A stretch of 64,000 nt of DNA, taken from Balamuthia mandrillaris. Lineage: Eukaryota > Discosea > Longamoebia > Balamuthiidae. A model generated the notes under the pieces. It was given only the letters and a program-made list of their open reading frames with translations, did no database searches and was not told the DNA's origin. Below, in pieces: positions 28,167 through 37,904 of this stretch. The stretch covers positions 62,001-126,000 of the forward strand of contig JAVKOQ010000043.1 in assembly GCA_031835245.1 (NCBI GenBank), in the 5' to 3' direction. Each line of letters opens with the position of its first letter. Positions within the stretch are counted from its first letter, which is position 1. The position numbers and the translations under genes are program-made.

Positions 28167-30560
28167 TTGTTTGGCTTTTTGTTTTTTCCTTTTTTTTTTT
28201 CTCATTATGGAAGCGAAGAAAAGAATTTGCCGGATACGGGTGGATTTTTGAACAGAAAGGTTCCATTGCAGCAGCTTTCAAGGTTGTACAATGGAGGAGA
28301 GGATGCTCCGACCTTCTATCGAGTCCAATGGAGATCAACTCGTGGGCTTACAAAGCGAACAGGAGTGAAGGTGCTTAGTAATCCTCGCACCACCCTTGAA
28401 GGAGTGAAAGTGTTGGTGGCACCAACAGTCAAGAAGGCGAAGAATGGAGTCCTTGAGGTTGCACTCAGCGAGAATCTTCACGGCTCTGGCGGCTTTGCCT
28501 GTGCTCCTCCAAGCAGAAAGAAAAACAAAAAAATAAAGGACTGTGGAGTGCAAAGCCGTTGGGTGGTGTTTAGAGACGAGCTAAACACTGCCTACATCTA
28601 CATCCAGAAGGAAGCCCAAAGCCACGGACCTGGGTTTTGTGCGCCTTCTGCAATGCCTATGACGCCTGCGCTTCGACAGTGGCTCCGCCAGATGGATGGG
28701 CAAGGAGCAAAAGAAGACGGGATGAAAGGGAGGGGAGGAGCAATGACGGCGCATGAGCTGCAACAACTGTTGCTGGGGGGCGCTTGCGAGCTGGTCAAGG
28801 ATGCTCGTGATGTACCAACTGTGCAGGAGATTGCCACCGTAATCCACAACGGAAGGAAAAAACTGCGAATCGGCAAGAAAGGCCAAACCAGAGCAGAAGC
28901 CCTCCAAGAGGCCTTGAATCGACCCGAGCTGGCTTCCACTATCCTTTTTCCACCTTTGGAGAGCCGTGAAACGTACATCCTTGATCGCACTGCAGCCCAT
29001 CGGCCATGGATGATTTTTCTGATCGCGCCTTATGCAGTCACTGTGCTTCAGCGATGGGGTAAGGATGTAGTCGGCCTGGACAGCATCTACAAGCTATCCA
29101 AGTCACATCATCCTGTTTGGGCACTGGTGGTGCAAGATGACTTGGGACGGAGCTGGCCTGTTGCCTTCGCTGTTGCTAGCAAGGAACGAGCTGCAGTTGT
29201 GCGCTTTTTTCTTTCGTCCGTTCGTCACTTTTTTGAGACACAGACCACAACGATCTACTCCCCGAACACTACGTGGCAACCCTTTGTAATGATCGACAAA
29301 GACAAGGTGGAGCGCAACGGGGCGACAAGCGCTGGCTTTCAGGTGTTGTTGTGCGACTTTCATACGCAACAACTGTGGAGAAAAAAAGTTGCACAGTATG
29401 GTTTGTTCTCTCTTTCATGCATGCATCTGCTCTCTTGCTCTCATTGTTCATACAAGTAGAAACTAACAATAATACCAAACAACAAGGGAAGGATGATGGA
29501 AGTGTGTTGGGTTTATTAAAAAGACTGCAACACGCCATGACAGAAGAAGCAGAGGAAGAAGCAACCAAGGTGTTGCAGAACTATTGCCAAAAAAAGAGGA
29601 TTACCCGTTTCTGGAAGTACTTTGACAAGAACTGGCTTTCTCCTCCATGGGCATCAACGTGGAAAAGCATTGGTCGTCCGGGGCACCGAGAGGGCTTGTG
29701 GAATACCAACAATGCAACAGAGACTATCTTTCGGAGTGTTCTCCGTGATTTCCACTGCAAGGGCACCAAAGGGGACCACAACTTGGTCTTAACGTTAGCA
29801 GACAATGTGTTTCGGCGCTACAATGTAGAGCTCAACCGCATCAACGTGCAACAGCAACGCCCAAGCCGTGGTGTTCGCCGGCTGTGGAGGAGATATCAAG
29901 AGGGATTGCGGCTGGCACAGCACCAACAGAGTGAGAAACAGAAAAAAAAAAAAAGCAGAAACAGAGAAAGACAGCAATAGCGATGATGACAACAATGACA
30001 GAGAGGAAAAAGAGGCAGAAGGAGAAGGATTGAACGCACATTTTGTGGAGCTTGCTGACGGCGTTTTCAAATGGAACGAGTACGATGTGAGTATAGAATC
30101 GCCTTCATGCACCTGTCCTTACTTTCGGTATTATGGTAGGAGGTGCAAACATGTTTTTGGACTTGCTGCTCATCTACAGAAAACATTTTCAGATCAGAAC
30201 CTTTTAGAGCTTGGACTGAAAAGACAAACAAGACGCACCAACAGCAGCACCTCAAAAGTGGCAAGAATGGTTGAAGACGAGATTGTTGAAGCAGATGATG
30301 CTGACTTGCTGGAGCAACGTGTAGCGCCTGTTACCCTTGATGATGAAGATGAGGAAGGAGAGGAGGGCCATGAACAGGAAGAGGAAAGGCCGACCCTGCT
30401 ACTGTTGGAGGAGCCATCGATGGATGAACTTGGTGAGGACGACGGCGGAGATCTTGAGGAAGAAACTTCTGAAGGAGATGAACACAACAATAAGAAAGAA
30501 GAGAAGGAGGAGAAGGAGGAGAAGGAGGAGAGGAGAAGGAAAAGGAGAAAGACAAACTGA
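28167..30560 (+). CDS. MULE transposase with SWIM zinc finger (interrupted frame)
   Basis: Exon 1 (to 29400) contains the MULE core: VGLDSIYKLSKSHHPVWALV (first catalytic Asp), QDDLGRSWPVAFAVAS, then MIDKDK (second Asp) and LLCDFHTQQLW. A phase-1 intron joins to 29488. Further on, NTNNATETIFR is family-like. At 29930-29957 a short GTGAG...GCAG segment containing 13 A's breaks the frame; reading beyond it gives the SWIM finger, SPSCTCPYFRYYGRRCKHVF (CxC, then CxH). The frame ends at 30560 after an acidic tail. Such enzymes cut and paste DNA at terminal repeats. No ATG precedes the conserved region in frame, so the start or a 5' exon is missing. It could be active, domesticated or decaying. Confidence 0.7.
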
Positions 30561-31343
30561 ATGCAAACAAAAATCAAGGAACAAAGCATCAACATCCAGT
30601 GGAGCCAAAAATCGAGTACTCTAGCAAGCAAGAAGCAGAACAAGCAATCGCATATGCTACAGGGAAGTCATCACCTGGGAGGCCGCGAAATACAACAAAG
30701 AGGCCGAAAGTAGCAACCAACCTGCGACTCACAGAAGAATGTTTGCTTGAATTAAGTTAGTATCTCTTTTTTTTAAACAAAATCTCTCCCTCCTTTCCTT
30801 CTTTTAGCTAACACCTCACACAAACACCAGAAACCGAACGTACCTTTCAATCAAATTTAACAAAACCTGAAACAACAAAGAAAAAGGCAGCGGCGGTGGC
30901 GGCGGCTGCACCAAAAAAACAACAAAATCAAAAAACAAAAACGCAAAGTCGTATGTTTGTCACTTTTTGTATCAAGCAGATTCTTTTTCTGAAGTTGATT
31001 TTTGTCATTTTTGAAGAGTGCAAAGCAAAGCGTACCTCTCAATGGCAAAAGAACTGTAAAACGGAAGAGATCTATGGCGTCGCACCCGTGGTGAACTACC
31101 AGGATCCCCGAGTGGACATAAGGAAGCCTCTCTCTCCAAAACGACAACTGAAGCCCAACCCACGGTACCAGAAAACACAGGTCGTGAAGCTCCTCTCTCC
31201 TCAAAAAAAAGAACAGAACGAAGAAAGAAAAGGTGCCCAGCGTGACAAAGAAAAGACTGGCCAAAAGAACAAAACGAAAAAAAAAAGCCCCCTAAAAAAT
31301 AAATTTTTGATTTTTCTGAACCCTTTTCTCCACTCTCTAAAAT
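30561..31343 (+). other. Possible 3' extension of the transposase in another frame
   Basis: In the +1 frame after the GAG/AAG repeat, coding-like sequence continues: SPGRPRNTTKRPK (AT-hook-like) up to about 30755. A phase-1 intron to 31015 could then join a basic exon beginning CKAKRTSQWQ that runs to 31343. This needs a one-base change within the 30490-30545 repeat. Otherwise the region is non-coding element sequence. Confidence 0.3.
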
Positions 31344-31405
31344 AATGGCCAGCGCACGCTTTGGTGGCAAAATAGCACAAAAATAATAGGTTGTTATAAA
31401 TACAT

Positions 31406-31490
31406 ATTAGGGTGGGTAAATTACCTGAGGGGTGGGACGTTTACCGAAGGGGTGGGACTTTTAGCGTTGTGGGGTGGGACGTTTACCCGA
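31406..31490 (+). repeat. Right subterminal repeat array of the MULE element
   Basis: Four units in a row: GGTGGGTAAATTACCTGA, GGGGTGGGACGTTTACCGA, AGGGGTGGGACTTTTAGCG, and TTGTGGGGTGGGACGTTTAC with CCGA. The last unit runs directly into coding sequence of the AGGF1-like gene. Confidence 0.6.
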
Positions 31491-33355
31491 TTCGCCAGCA
31501 CCGGCAACCAACCCCAACACCAGAGGAACCCGAAGAAGGGGAGATAGTTGAACAACAACGACAACGACCAGGAGACGAGGAAGCGGAGGAAGAAGAGGAA
31601 GAAGAGCAGTGTGTATACCACAGCGGAAGCGGTCTTTACCTCCACAAGCCGTCCAACTTGTACCTCCGCTTCCATGCCAAAGGAAGCCTTGCCTTCCACT
31701 GGAGTGCCAAACACTGGGCCTTTCTGGAGGTGGTGGAGCAGGGAGAAGTGTTTGGGCAAGCAACCAGCACGCTCGTGGGAGAGGAGAAGAAAGAAGAAGA
31801 AGCACCATGCTCGTTCTGCTACGATGAAACCAGTGGCACTTATTATGACCAGAAGACTGGCCTCTACTACGACCCTTCCTCTGGTTTGTCCCTTTTATCA
31901 TTGCCATAAAAGAGCTGAAAGAAGAGGAGAAGGAGGATAGAGTGAAGTAAAGAATCAACTAGAAAGAGCAGTAGAGCAGCAAGAACCAGAGAAGCAAATG
32001 CACAGAGAGAGAGAGAGAGAGACAGAGAGTTTATGTTGTAAAGAACCAACTGACAAGAGTACCGCTAGATCTGTATCAGGACTTGTCCAAGTATCCAATA
32101 CTGGAATACCACTACAATGCAGCCACTCGCACATATCACAAGATAAAACAGAGACAGCACGGTGAAGGCGGCACCGCCAACCACGATGGCAACAATGTGT
32201 TGCTGTTGTTTCGCATCGGCGAAGAGGACAACCCTCCGCTTGCACGTTTTCCGCTCTCTTCTTCCTTGTCGGACCCATCTGCGGTCACTGGAGAAGAAGG
32301 GCTAGAAGAGAACAAGAAAGGGAGAAAGAGAAAGCAACGCTCTTCGTCTTGTGCATGGCGAAGCCCAACCGAAAATACAGCATCAGCAACTGCACCGCTC
32401 CACCAGCTTAGTATAGGCAGGTCTCGAGCCAACAACGTAGTTTTGGCAGACGATGAAGAGGTCAGCAAACATCATGCTGTCCTTCAATGGCAACAAATGT
32501 ATTGGCAAACATTCTTCTGGATAACTGACTTGAGAAGGTTTGTTTCATCTTTGCTTTCACCTTGGTTTTTGTTAAGTGCTCAGTTGAAAAACTTTTTACA
32601 ACAGTAAAAATGGAACATACTTGAATGGAGTTCGATTGCAACCACAAGCTGAAAGCGAAACCACCAACCATGGTGGAGATCTGGGCGTTGAAGAAACCAA
32701 ACAGTATCTCAAACGAGGAGATGACATTCTTATCGGCGGATACCGCATCGTCGTTTCTGTTGCCGAAAGCAACGAACAAGAAGCAGAAGCTGAAAAGAAG
32801 GGAACCAACGAAGAAGGCGTGACAGACGAGCTTGCGTCACCTCAACCCTCCGTTCTCGAAAAACAGTTTAAACCAAACTTGGAACATCCGGTCTTTCAAC
32901 CTTTGGTTCGATGGAAAGAGCAACAACTGCAACACAAACGACGAAGACAGCTTACTGCCCTTACCAAGGAAGAAAAACTGGAACGAAGAAAAACGCTAAA
33001 ACAACTGCAACAGAAAGAAACGCAAAAGAAGAGTACCCTGCGTTTTGACAAGAGCGAAGCAAAAGAGTTCAACCAGTATATCGCCAACCAAAGCAAGAAC
33101 GACGACGATGCACAACATCAACTACCAGAAGAGTACTTGAGATACGTTCCTCGGACGCCTCATCTTCACGGCACAGAAAAGCGAGACAAGGGCTCTGCCT
33201 TAACGAAGGAGGAAAGCAAAGGCTATGCCATGTTGGAACGGATGGGGTGGAAGGCGGGGGAGGGGCTCGGAAAGAGCAAGAGCGGCATCAAGACACCATT
33301 GGACCCGGATGCCACTTCTTCCAGGGCTGGTCTGGGCTTCTTTTCTTCTTCGTAA
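31487..33355 (+). CDS. AGGF1-like OCRE/FHA/G-patch protein (5' end unresolved)
   Basis: Exons about 31487-31883, 32030-32537 and 32605-33355, phases consistent. An acidic N-terminal part precedes an OCRE-like Tyr-rich segment (CYDETSGTYYDQKTGLYYD). Exon 2 carries an FHA domain: LSIGRSRANNVVLADDEE, then KHHAVLQW, then ITDLRSKNGTYLNGVRL across the second intron. The C-terminus is a G-patch: MLERMGWKAGEGLGKSKSG with a GLGF ending. This order matches AGGF1 and related splicing-associated proteins; FHA binds phosphothreonine and G-patches activate DEAH helicases. No ATG lies in frame upstream; the frame continues into the transposon end repeat, so the start exon is lost or lies elsewhere. The first intron ends in a GA repeat rather than pyrimidines. 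Confidence 0.75.
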
Positions 33356-33450
33356 CCTCCTCAACGTAAGAACAAAACTCCTCACTTTCTTTTCTCTTTC
33401 TTACGTGCTTTGCTGTCGACAATAGAACCAAGAAAGCAAGAAAGAAAGGG

Positions 33451-34612
33451 ATGGAAGACGAAGATCTTTTCTCTTTATTGCCAGATGAAATCATGTTGAA
33501 CGTCTTGTGCTACTTGCAAGAGAAGGACCTATGCAACTTGGCCTGCATGAACAGACGTTTTCTCGATCTTACGACGGAAGGTACACACAATCCAAGACAT
33601 TTGATTGATTGATTGATTTTTAACTTTTTTCTTTTCTTGTGGCCCAAAAAAAAGATTCTTTGTGGGAAAAGTTTGTGATGAAGCGGTGGAAAGGAGACGT
33701 TGTGGTGAAGTCTCACTGGAAAGCGGCCTACAAGAACGTAATCTTCTCCGAGAGACGACCCGTTGGCTGCTGCACCAACTACTGTCGTCACGCTCTGAAA
33801 GTGGCCATCGTGGGGCCGCCTTCCTCTGGCAAGTCCACTGTGATTGCTGCCTTGGAAACCAACAGCTTTGTTTCTCGCATCCGTCCTGTGCTCTCTCCCA
33901 GGATATTCAAGGTGGAGCCTCGCCGTTCTTTTCTCTTTCTCTCCTTCTCTCTGCTTCTCTCTTCTCAACTTTGCATTTAAAGATAGTCGCAAACGGACAC
34001 TTTTTTAGCTTGCAGCTTATAGATACAAATGGTTTCTTTATTTCTCTTTGTTTTATTTTGTTTTCGGTTCGTTTCATTGTTTAACCCTTATTTAACGCTA
34101 TAGGAAGCGCATCAAGAGAGCAGCGAGCGAAGAGTTACAGTCTTGTTGATGTGTTTCTGCTTTGTTTGTCCATCGATCAGCCTTTAGACGAGAAGACTTC
34201 CAAGGATTGGCTGGAAGAACTGACGACATGTGCTGCATTGGATGAAGAAAAGAACAAGCGGCCCATTTTGGTGCTCGGTACTAAACGAGACCTGAGAGAA
34301 CAGCCAGAACCACTTGCCTCGTTGACTTATCAAGATGTATACTTTCAATCTTTCTACCATTTCTGTGTTGTTTCTTTCATTCGTGTTTATTGACACAAAA
34401 ACTAACAACCAAACAATAAATAACAGGGATGGCGTTATGTAGAACAACTTAGAGGTCACAAGTATCAAGAATGTTCTTGCAAGCAATACCCTCGCTTATT
34501 GCATTACGTCTTTCAAGATGTAGCCGCTGCCTCCTTGCCTGCTTCGTCTTCTTCTACTTCCTCGTCCTCTTCCTCTTCTTCTACAACCTCTTCCTTCTCA
34601 TTCTTCTATTGA
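33451..34612 (+). CDS. F-box protein fused to a Rho-like GTPase domain
   Basis: Five exons, 33451-33580, 33655-33911, 33983-34031, 34104-34336 and 34427-34612 (284 aa), phases consistent. Residues 5-50 form an F-box: LLPDEIMLNVLCYLQEKDLC, then LACMNRRFLDL. The second half is a small GTPase: LKVAIVGPPSSGKST (P-loop), IVANGHFFSLQLIDTNGSAS (beta strands and DTxG switch II), SLVDVFLLCLSIDQP, LVLGTKRDLRE (TKxD with the Rho-type LRE/LRD) and KYQECSCKQ (G5). DTNG replaces DTAG. A Ser-rich tail ends FSFFY, so no prenylation CaaX box. Inference: an SCF substrate adaptor whose binding might be nucleotide-gated. It lies 95 bp after the AGGF1-like gene and converges on the kinase, 52 bp away. Confidence 0.8.
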
Positions 34613-34664
34613 CGGAGGAGACGGTCTACGTTTTTCTTCTTCGCTTTCTTCAACTTCAACACTT

Positions 34665-35345
34665 TCATTCTTTTATTGGCGAAGGAGAAAGAAACGTTTG
34701 CAAGTCACGAATGATATCAGCAAAAGAAGGACGATCGGCCGGATCAGCAGCCCAACATCTTTGCATCAATCCACCTAGAAACCGACGGATTATCATATCC
34801 TCCTGTTCTTCTTCTTTCTCGTTGCATGAGAACGAAGGCAATGGTGGCCTTTCTCCTTTGAGAACGGCATCTAATAGCAGGTACTTTTTGTCAAACTGTG
34901 GAAATGGGTTGTTCTCTCTGGTAGCCAGTTCCCAAAGTACTATTCCATAACTTTTTCAAAACAAAAACAGGATGAGAGAAGAGTTTACAAAAAACGGTGG
35001 AGAACAAAACTAAATACCTGTAAACATCGCATGCTTTGGTAAACGGCTTGTGTTGCCAAACTTCTGGTGCCATCCAATATCCCGAACCTGGTTGAGCGAT
35101 ATAAGAGAAAAGGAAGAAAGAGGAGAAAGAAGAAAGAAATAACAAGAGTACCGATGATGCCTTCAGTCAAAGGGCTGGTTTGGTCCTGAGACACGTCTTT
35201 TGCGGATCCAAAGTCTATCAACTTTACATGAGTAGCGTCGTTCCGCTCCAAAGAGACAACAACCACATTTCGTGACTTCAAGTCTCTGTGATACACTTCT
35301 TGCTGTTTGTGTTTATTTGTTAAGTGAACTGAAAACTTAAAGAAA

Positions 35346-35399
<54 letters not shown>

Positions 35400-35573
35400 A
35401 CACAAACCCGATGAAGATAGTCAACACCCAGAGCTATTTCAAGAGCGATCCTCAGCCGTAGCGGCCATGGCAGATGCACCTCATTGTCTTGCAACACATC
35501 ATACAAACTTCCCTTCGGCGGTTGGAAAAAATATGGGAGTCAATAACAGGGCAGAGGAGAAGGAAGAGCGCGA

Positions 35574-35627
<54 letters not shown>

Positions 35628-35913
35628 AAAAGGAGAATCAAGAGAGAAGCATTTGAGCAAACCAAAGAGTAAAACGGTTCAAGAATACATATGTAAGGCC
35701 AATCGAAGCAAGCACCATACAATGATACTATATTCTCATGTTTCAACTTGCTGGTTTTCAGATGTTTTATAAGACCCAAAAGCTCTATGACAAGCAAAGA
35801 GGAACAGAAAATGTACCCGAGAATGGTGCATTCGCGATAAAAGTTTTTCATGTAGTATTCCTTCTGTATCAACAAGGCAATGTTACTTCCATTCATGTTC
35901 GGACACTTGATAG

Positions 35914-35944
<31 letters not shown>

Positions 35945-36680
35945 TTAAAATCAGAAGAGAAAGCAGATGGAAGGGAGAGAAAAACCTTCATGGCCAACTC
36001 TTGTTGCTCCAACTCGATCAATTGGACCGAACCTTGCCCACCATGAAAGACTCTTTGTACACCACCAGAATGAACGGTCCGTTTTCTGGCGTTGATGATT
36101 TGGCCGGCTTCGATGCATTTCACTCCCTCAGGAGGGTTGCTCTGCGCCTCAATGCGCATGAAATAGTGTTGTCCCATTTGCTTGTCTTTATCATCTGTTG
36201 TGCCTTATGTTGGTGTTTTGTTTTGATGTGGTGTGTGTCAGGTACCTGTTAAAGTAAGAACCAAGACGGTGTCCACTATTCCAGGCTTCATCAGCAACAA
36301 ATGTACGTTGACTTTGAAAGAGTATCTTCCGTTCGGGCAAGTCTCCGTCTGAGAAGAAAACCACCCTGAAAACGGAGACATGAAGGCTTGAATTCCAACT
36401 TGTTGTGAGGGTATCGTCGACGTATTATTGTTTGTTCCGCTGATGAAGTCGTTGTTGTTTGGTTGTTCCCATTGTTCCCATTTCCAACGAAAGCTGCGCT
36501 GTAGTTTGTGTCCTTGTTGATGGTAGAGCTCCTCGGGAATGGTGATGCTGACTTCCTGTTGATATTCTTTGAAAAGACGAACGAGGCCAAAGTTCAACTT
36601 CCAGGTTGAAAGCTGAATAACATGATAAAGATGAAAGGTTCAGAAAAAAGAACTGTAAATAAACAGTTACAAACCTTCAT
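34665..36680 (-). CDS. Protein kinase (TKL-like) with N-terminal beta-rich region
   Basis: Eight exons, 36680-36675, 36597-36246, 36194-35986, 35905-35663, 35512-35408, 35302-35152, 35087-35018 and 34950-34665 (473 aa from MK at 36680), phases consistent. The first 180 residues are unassigned. Kinase motifs in order: glycine loop FHGGQGSV, AMK (beta-3 Lys), FYRECTIL (helix-C Glu), LKHENIVSLYGAC, YHRDLKSRN, LIDFGSAK (DFG), SGYWMAPEVW, CDVYSYGIVLWEL and ADRPSFADIIRDL. All catalytic residues are kept. HRDLKSRN and SxGYWMAPE are typical of TKL kinases. A short insert sits between helix C and beta-4. Introns carry CT microsatellites. The upstream GTPase ORF is in frame with it across one TGA (see findings). 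Confidence 0.8.
35350..35622. repeat. GA microsatellites in two kinase introns
   Basis: GA tracts of about 46 bp (35350-35396) and about 45 bp (35576-35622) on the plus strand are CT tracts on the coding strand, inside introns. A third, shorter one is at 35912-35943. Confidence 0.95.
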
Positions 36681-36761
36681 TTCTGGCCAAAGGACAGGAT
36701 CGATGATGCTGCCTTTGTTGCCATCCTTTTGGTATTGAACGATGGAGTTGATGCGTGCAAC

Positions 36762-37793
36762 TCAGTGCAGACGTGCTATTTCTTCAGCTTTGCTGTCCCT
36801 AAGGATCTCTGATAGGTCTTGTATCGGTAATGCATTGGTGGATGATAGGTAGCAAGCTCTGCATTGCCGTAAAAAACTAAAGTGTGAGCGAGAGAACGGA
36901 GAATAGAGAGGAAGCGTGAGAGAGAGAGTGTAGTCGTACTCCACGAACACGTTCTCTCTGGCCGTCAATAATAGCTGCTTCTCTTTGTCCTCTTCGCCCG
37001 CATTATTCTTAGCTTCAGCTTTCTCTTCGGACCGAAGAGACAGGACCGAAGAGACAAGAAACAACATCACCGGCACAGGTGTACTGTTTTCCACAGTTGC
37101 TCCGTTCAGCGTTATAGTGTTTGCTTTGTAGTCGTTCCAACGCTCTTTGGCGCAGTCAAAAGTCCGATGGTCTGTTACCTCGTAGACAATAACGACCGCT
37201 GCCGCTCGAGGATAGTACGAGCGAATGATAGGCAGAAAACGATCGTGTCCAGCTTTTTGTCGGCGTTGTTGTTGGCCCAATTGTTAGTGTTGAAGAGAGA
37301 AGCGGCAAAAGAAGAAGAGAAGGGAGAAGAGGGAAGAGAGCAAAGAGAAGAAAGGGCCAGAAGAAGCGAGAAGAAAGGAAGAGACAAGCGAACCGGTTGT
37401 CAACAAACGAAAGAGTTGGTCCTTGTATGTCTTATGCCAAAGGTTTCTGCCCACATCTGAATAGCCCGCTATAAACTCTCCTCTCTTTTGTTACCAACTC
37501 CAAATTGTTACAAGTGAGGCACACAAGAGAGGAGAGAGAGGAGAGAGGATAAAAACCACAAAACGCTCGCACAAACATGTTTTGCCAGGAGCACACCCTC
37601 CAAGAACAACCACTAGAAACCTTGTTTTACAGGCGATAGAGTAAGGACTAGAAAAAAGAAATGGACAGCGCAAAAAAACAAAAGAAACAAACACTTGGGG
37701 CTTAGGCTTAGGCTTGGTAACCGCTTGGCGGAATGCGCCGTTATCTACTTCCTTCCCTGCACTTTTACGGGAGCGACGCCATCGTGATAACAT
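36762..37793 (-). CDS. Rab/Ras-like GTPase with degenerate G4
   Basis: Five exons, 37793-37693, 37620-37557, 37475-37394, 37252-36940 and 36858-36762 (218 aa), phases consistent. A basic N-terminus precedes FLVVVLGGCAPGKTCLC (P-loop). The switch region YSDVGRNLW, then KDQLFRLLTTAGHDRF, corresponds to Rab switch I and WDTAGxxRF. SYYPRAAAVVIVYEVTDH is characteristic of Rab/Ras beta-4. The NKxD motif is not recognisable (LFLVSSVLSLRSE instead) and a charged insert follows. ENVFVEACYLSSTNA resembles G5. The ORF ends at TGA (36762-36764) without a prenylation Cys. Coding-like sequence continues in the same frame toward the kinase. It could be a standalone atypical GTPase or the N-terminal part of a GTPase-kinase. 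Confidence 0.7.
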
Positions 37794-37904
37794 TGTCCTT
37801 CCTTCTTCTGCTTTAACGACACTTTATTCGGGGTGCTGCAATGCAAGCATTACACACCCCAAAAAAAAAAAAACATGAGTGGTAGGCAGTGTTTTTTCTT
37901 CGCT

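Larger units (their letters stand above)
27794..31490. mobile_element. MULE-like DNA transposon with repeat-bearing ends
   Basis: A transposase with MULE and SWIM domains lies between two inverted arrays of a unit of about 19 bp (GGGGTGGGACGTTTACCGA). The left array is at 27794-27876 and the right at 31406-31490. Both arrays point outward and hold about four units. Left-end units are more diverged. Target-site duplications could not be identified with confidence. The left array ends beyond the GCNA promoter and the right array abuts the AGGF1-like gene. Confidence 0.55.
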
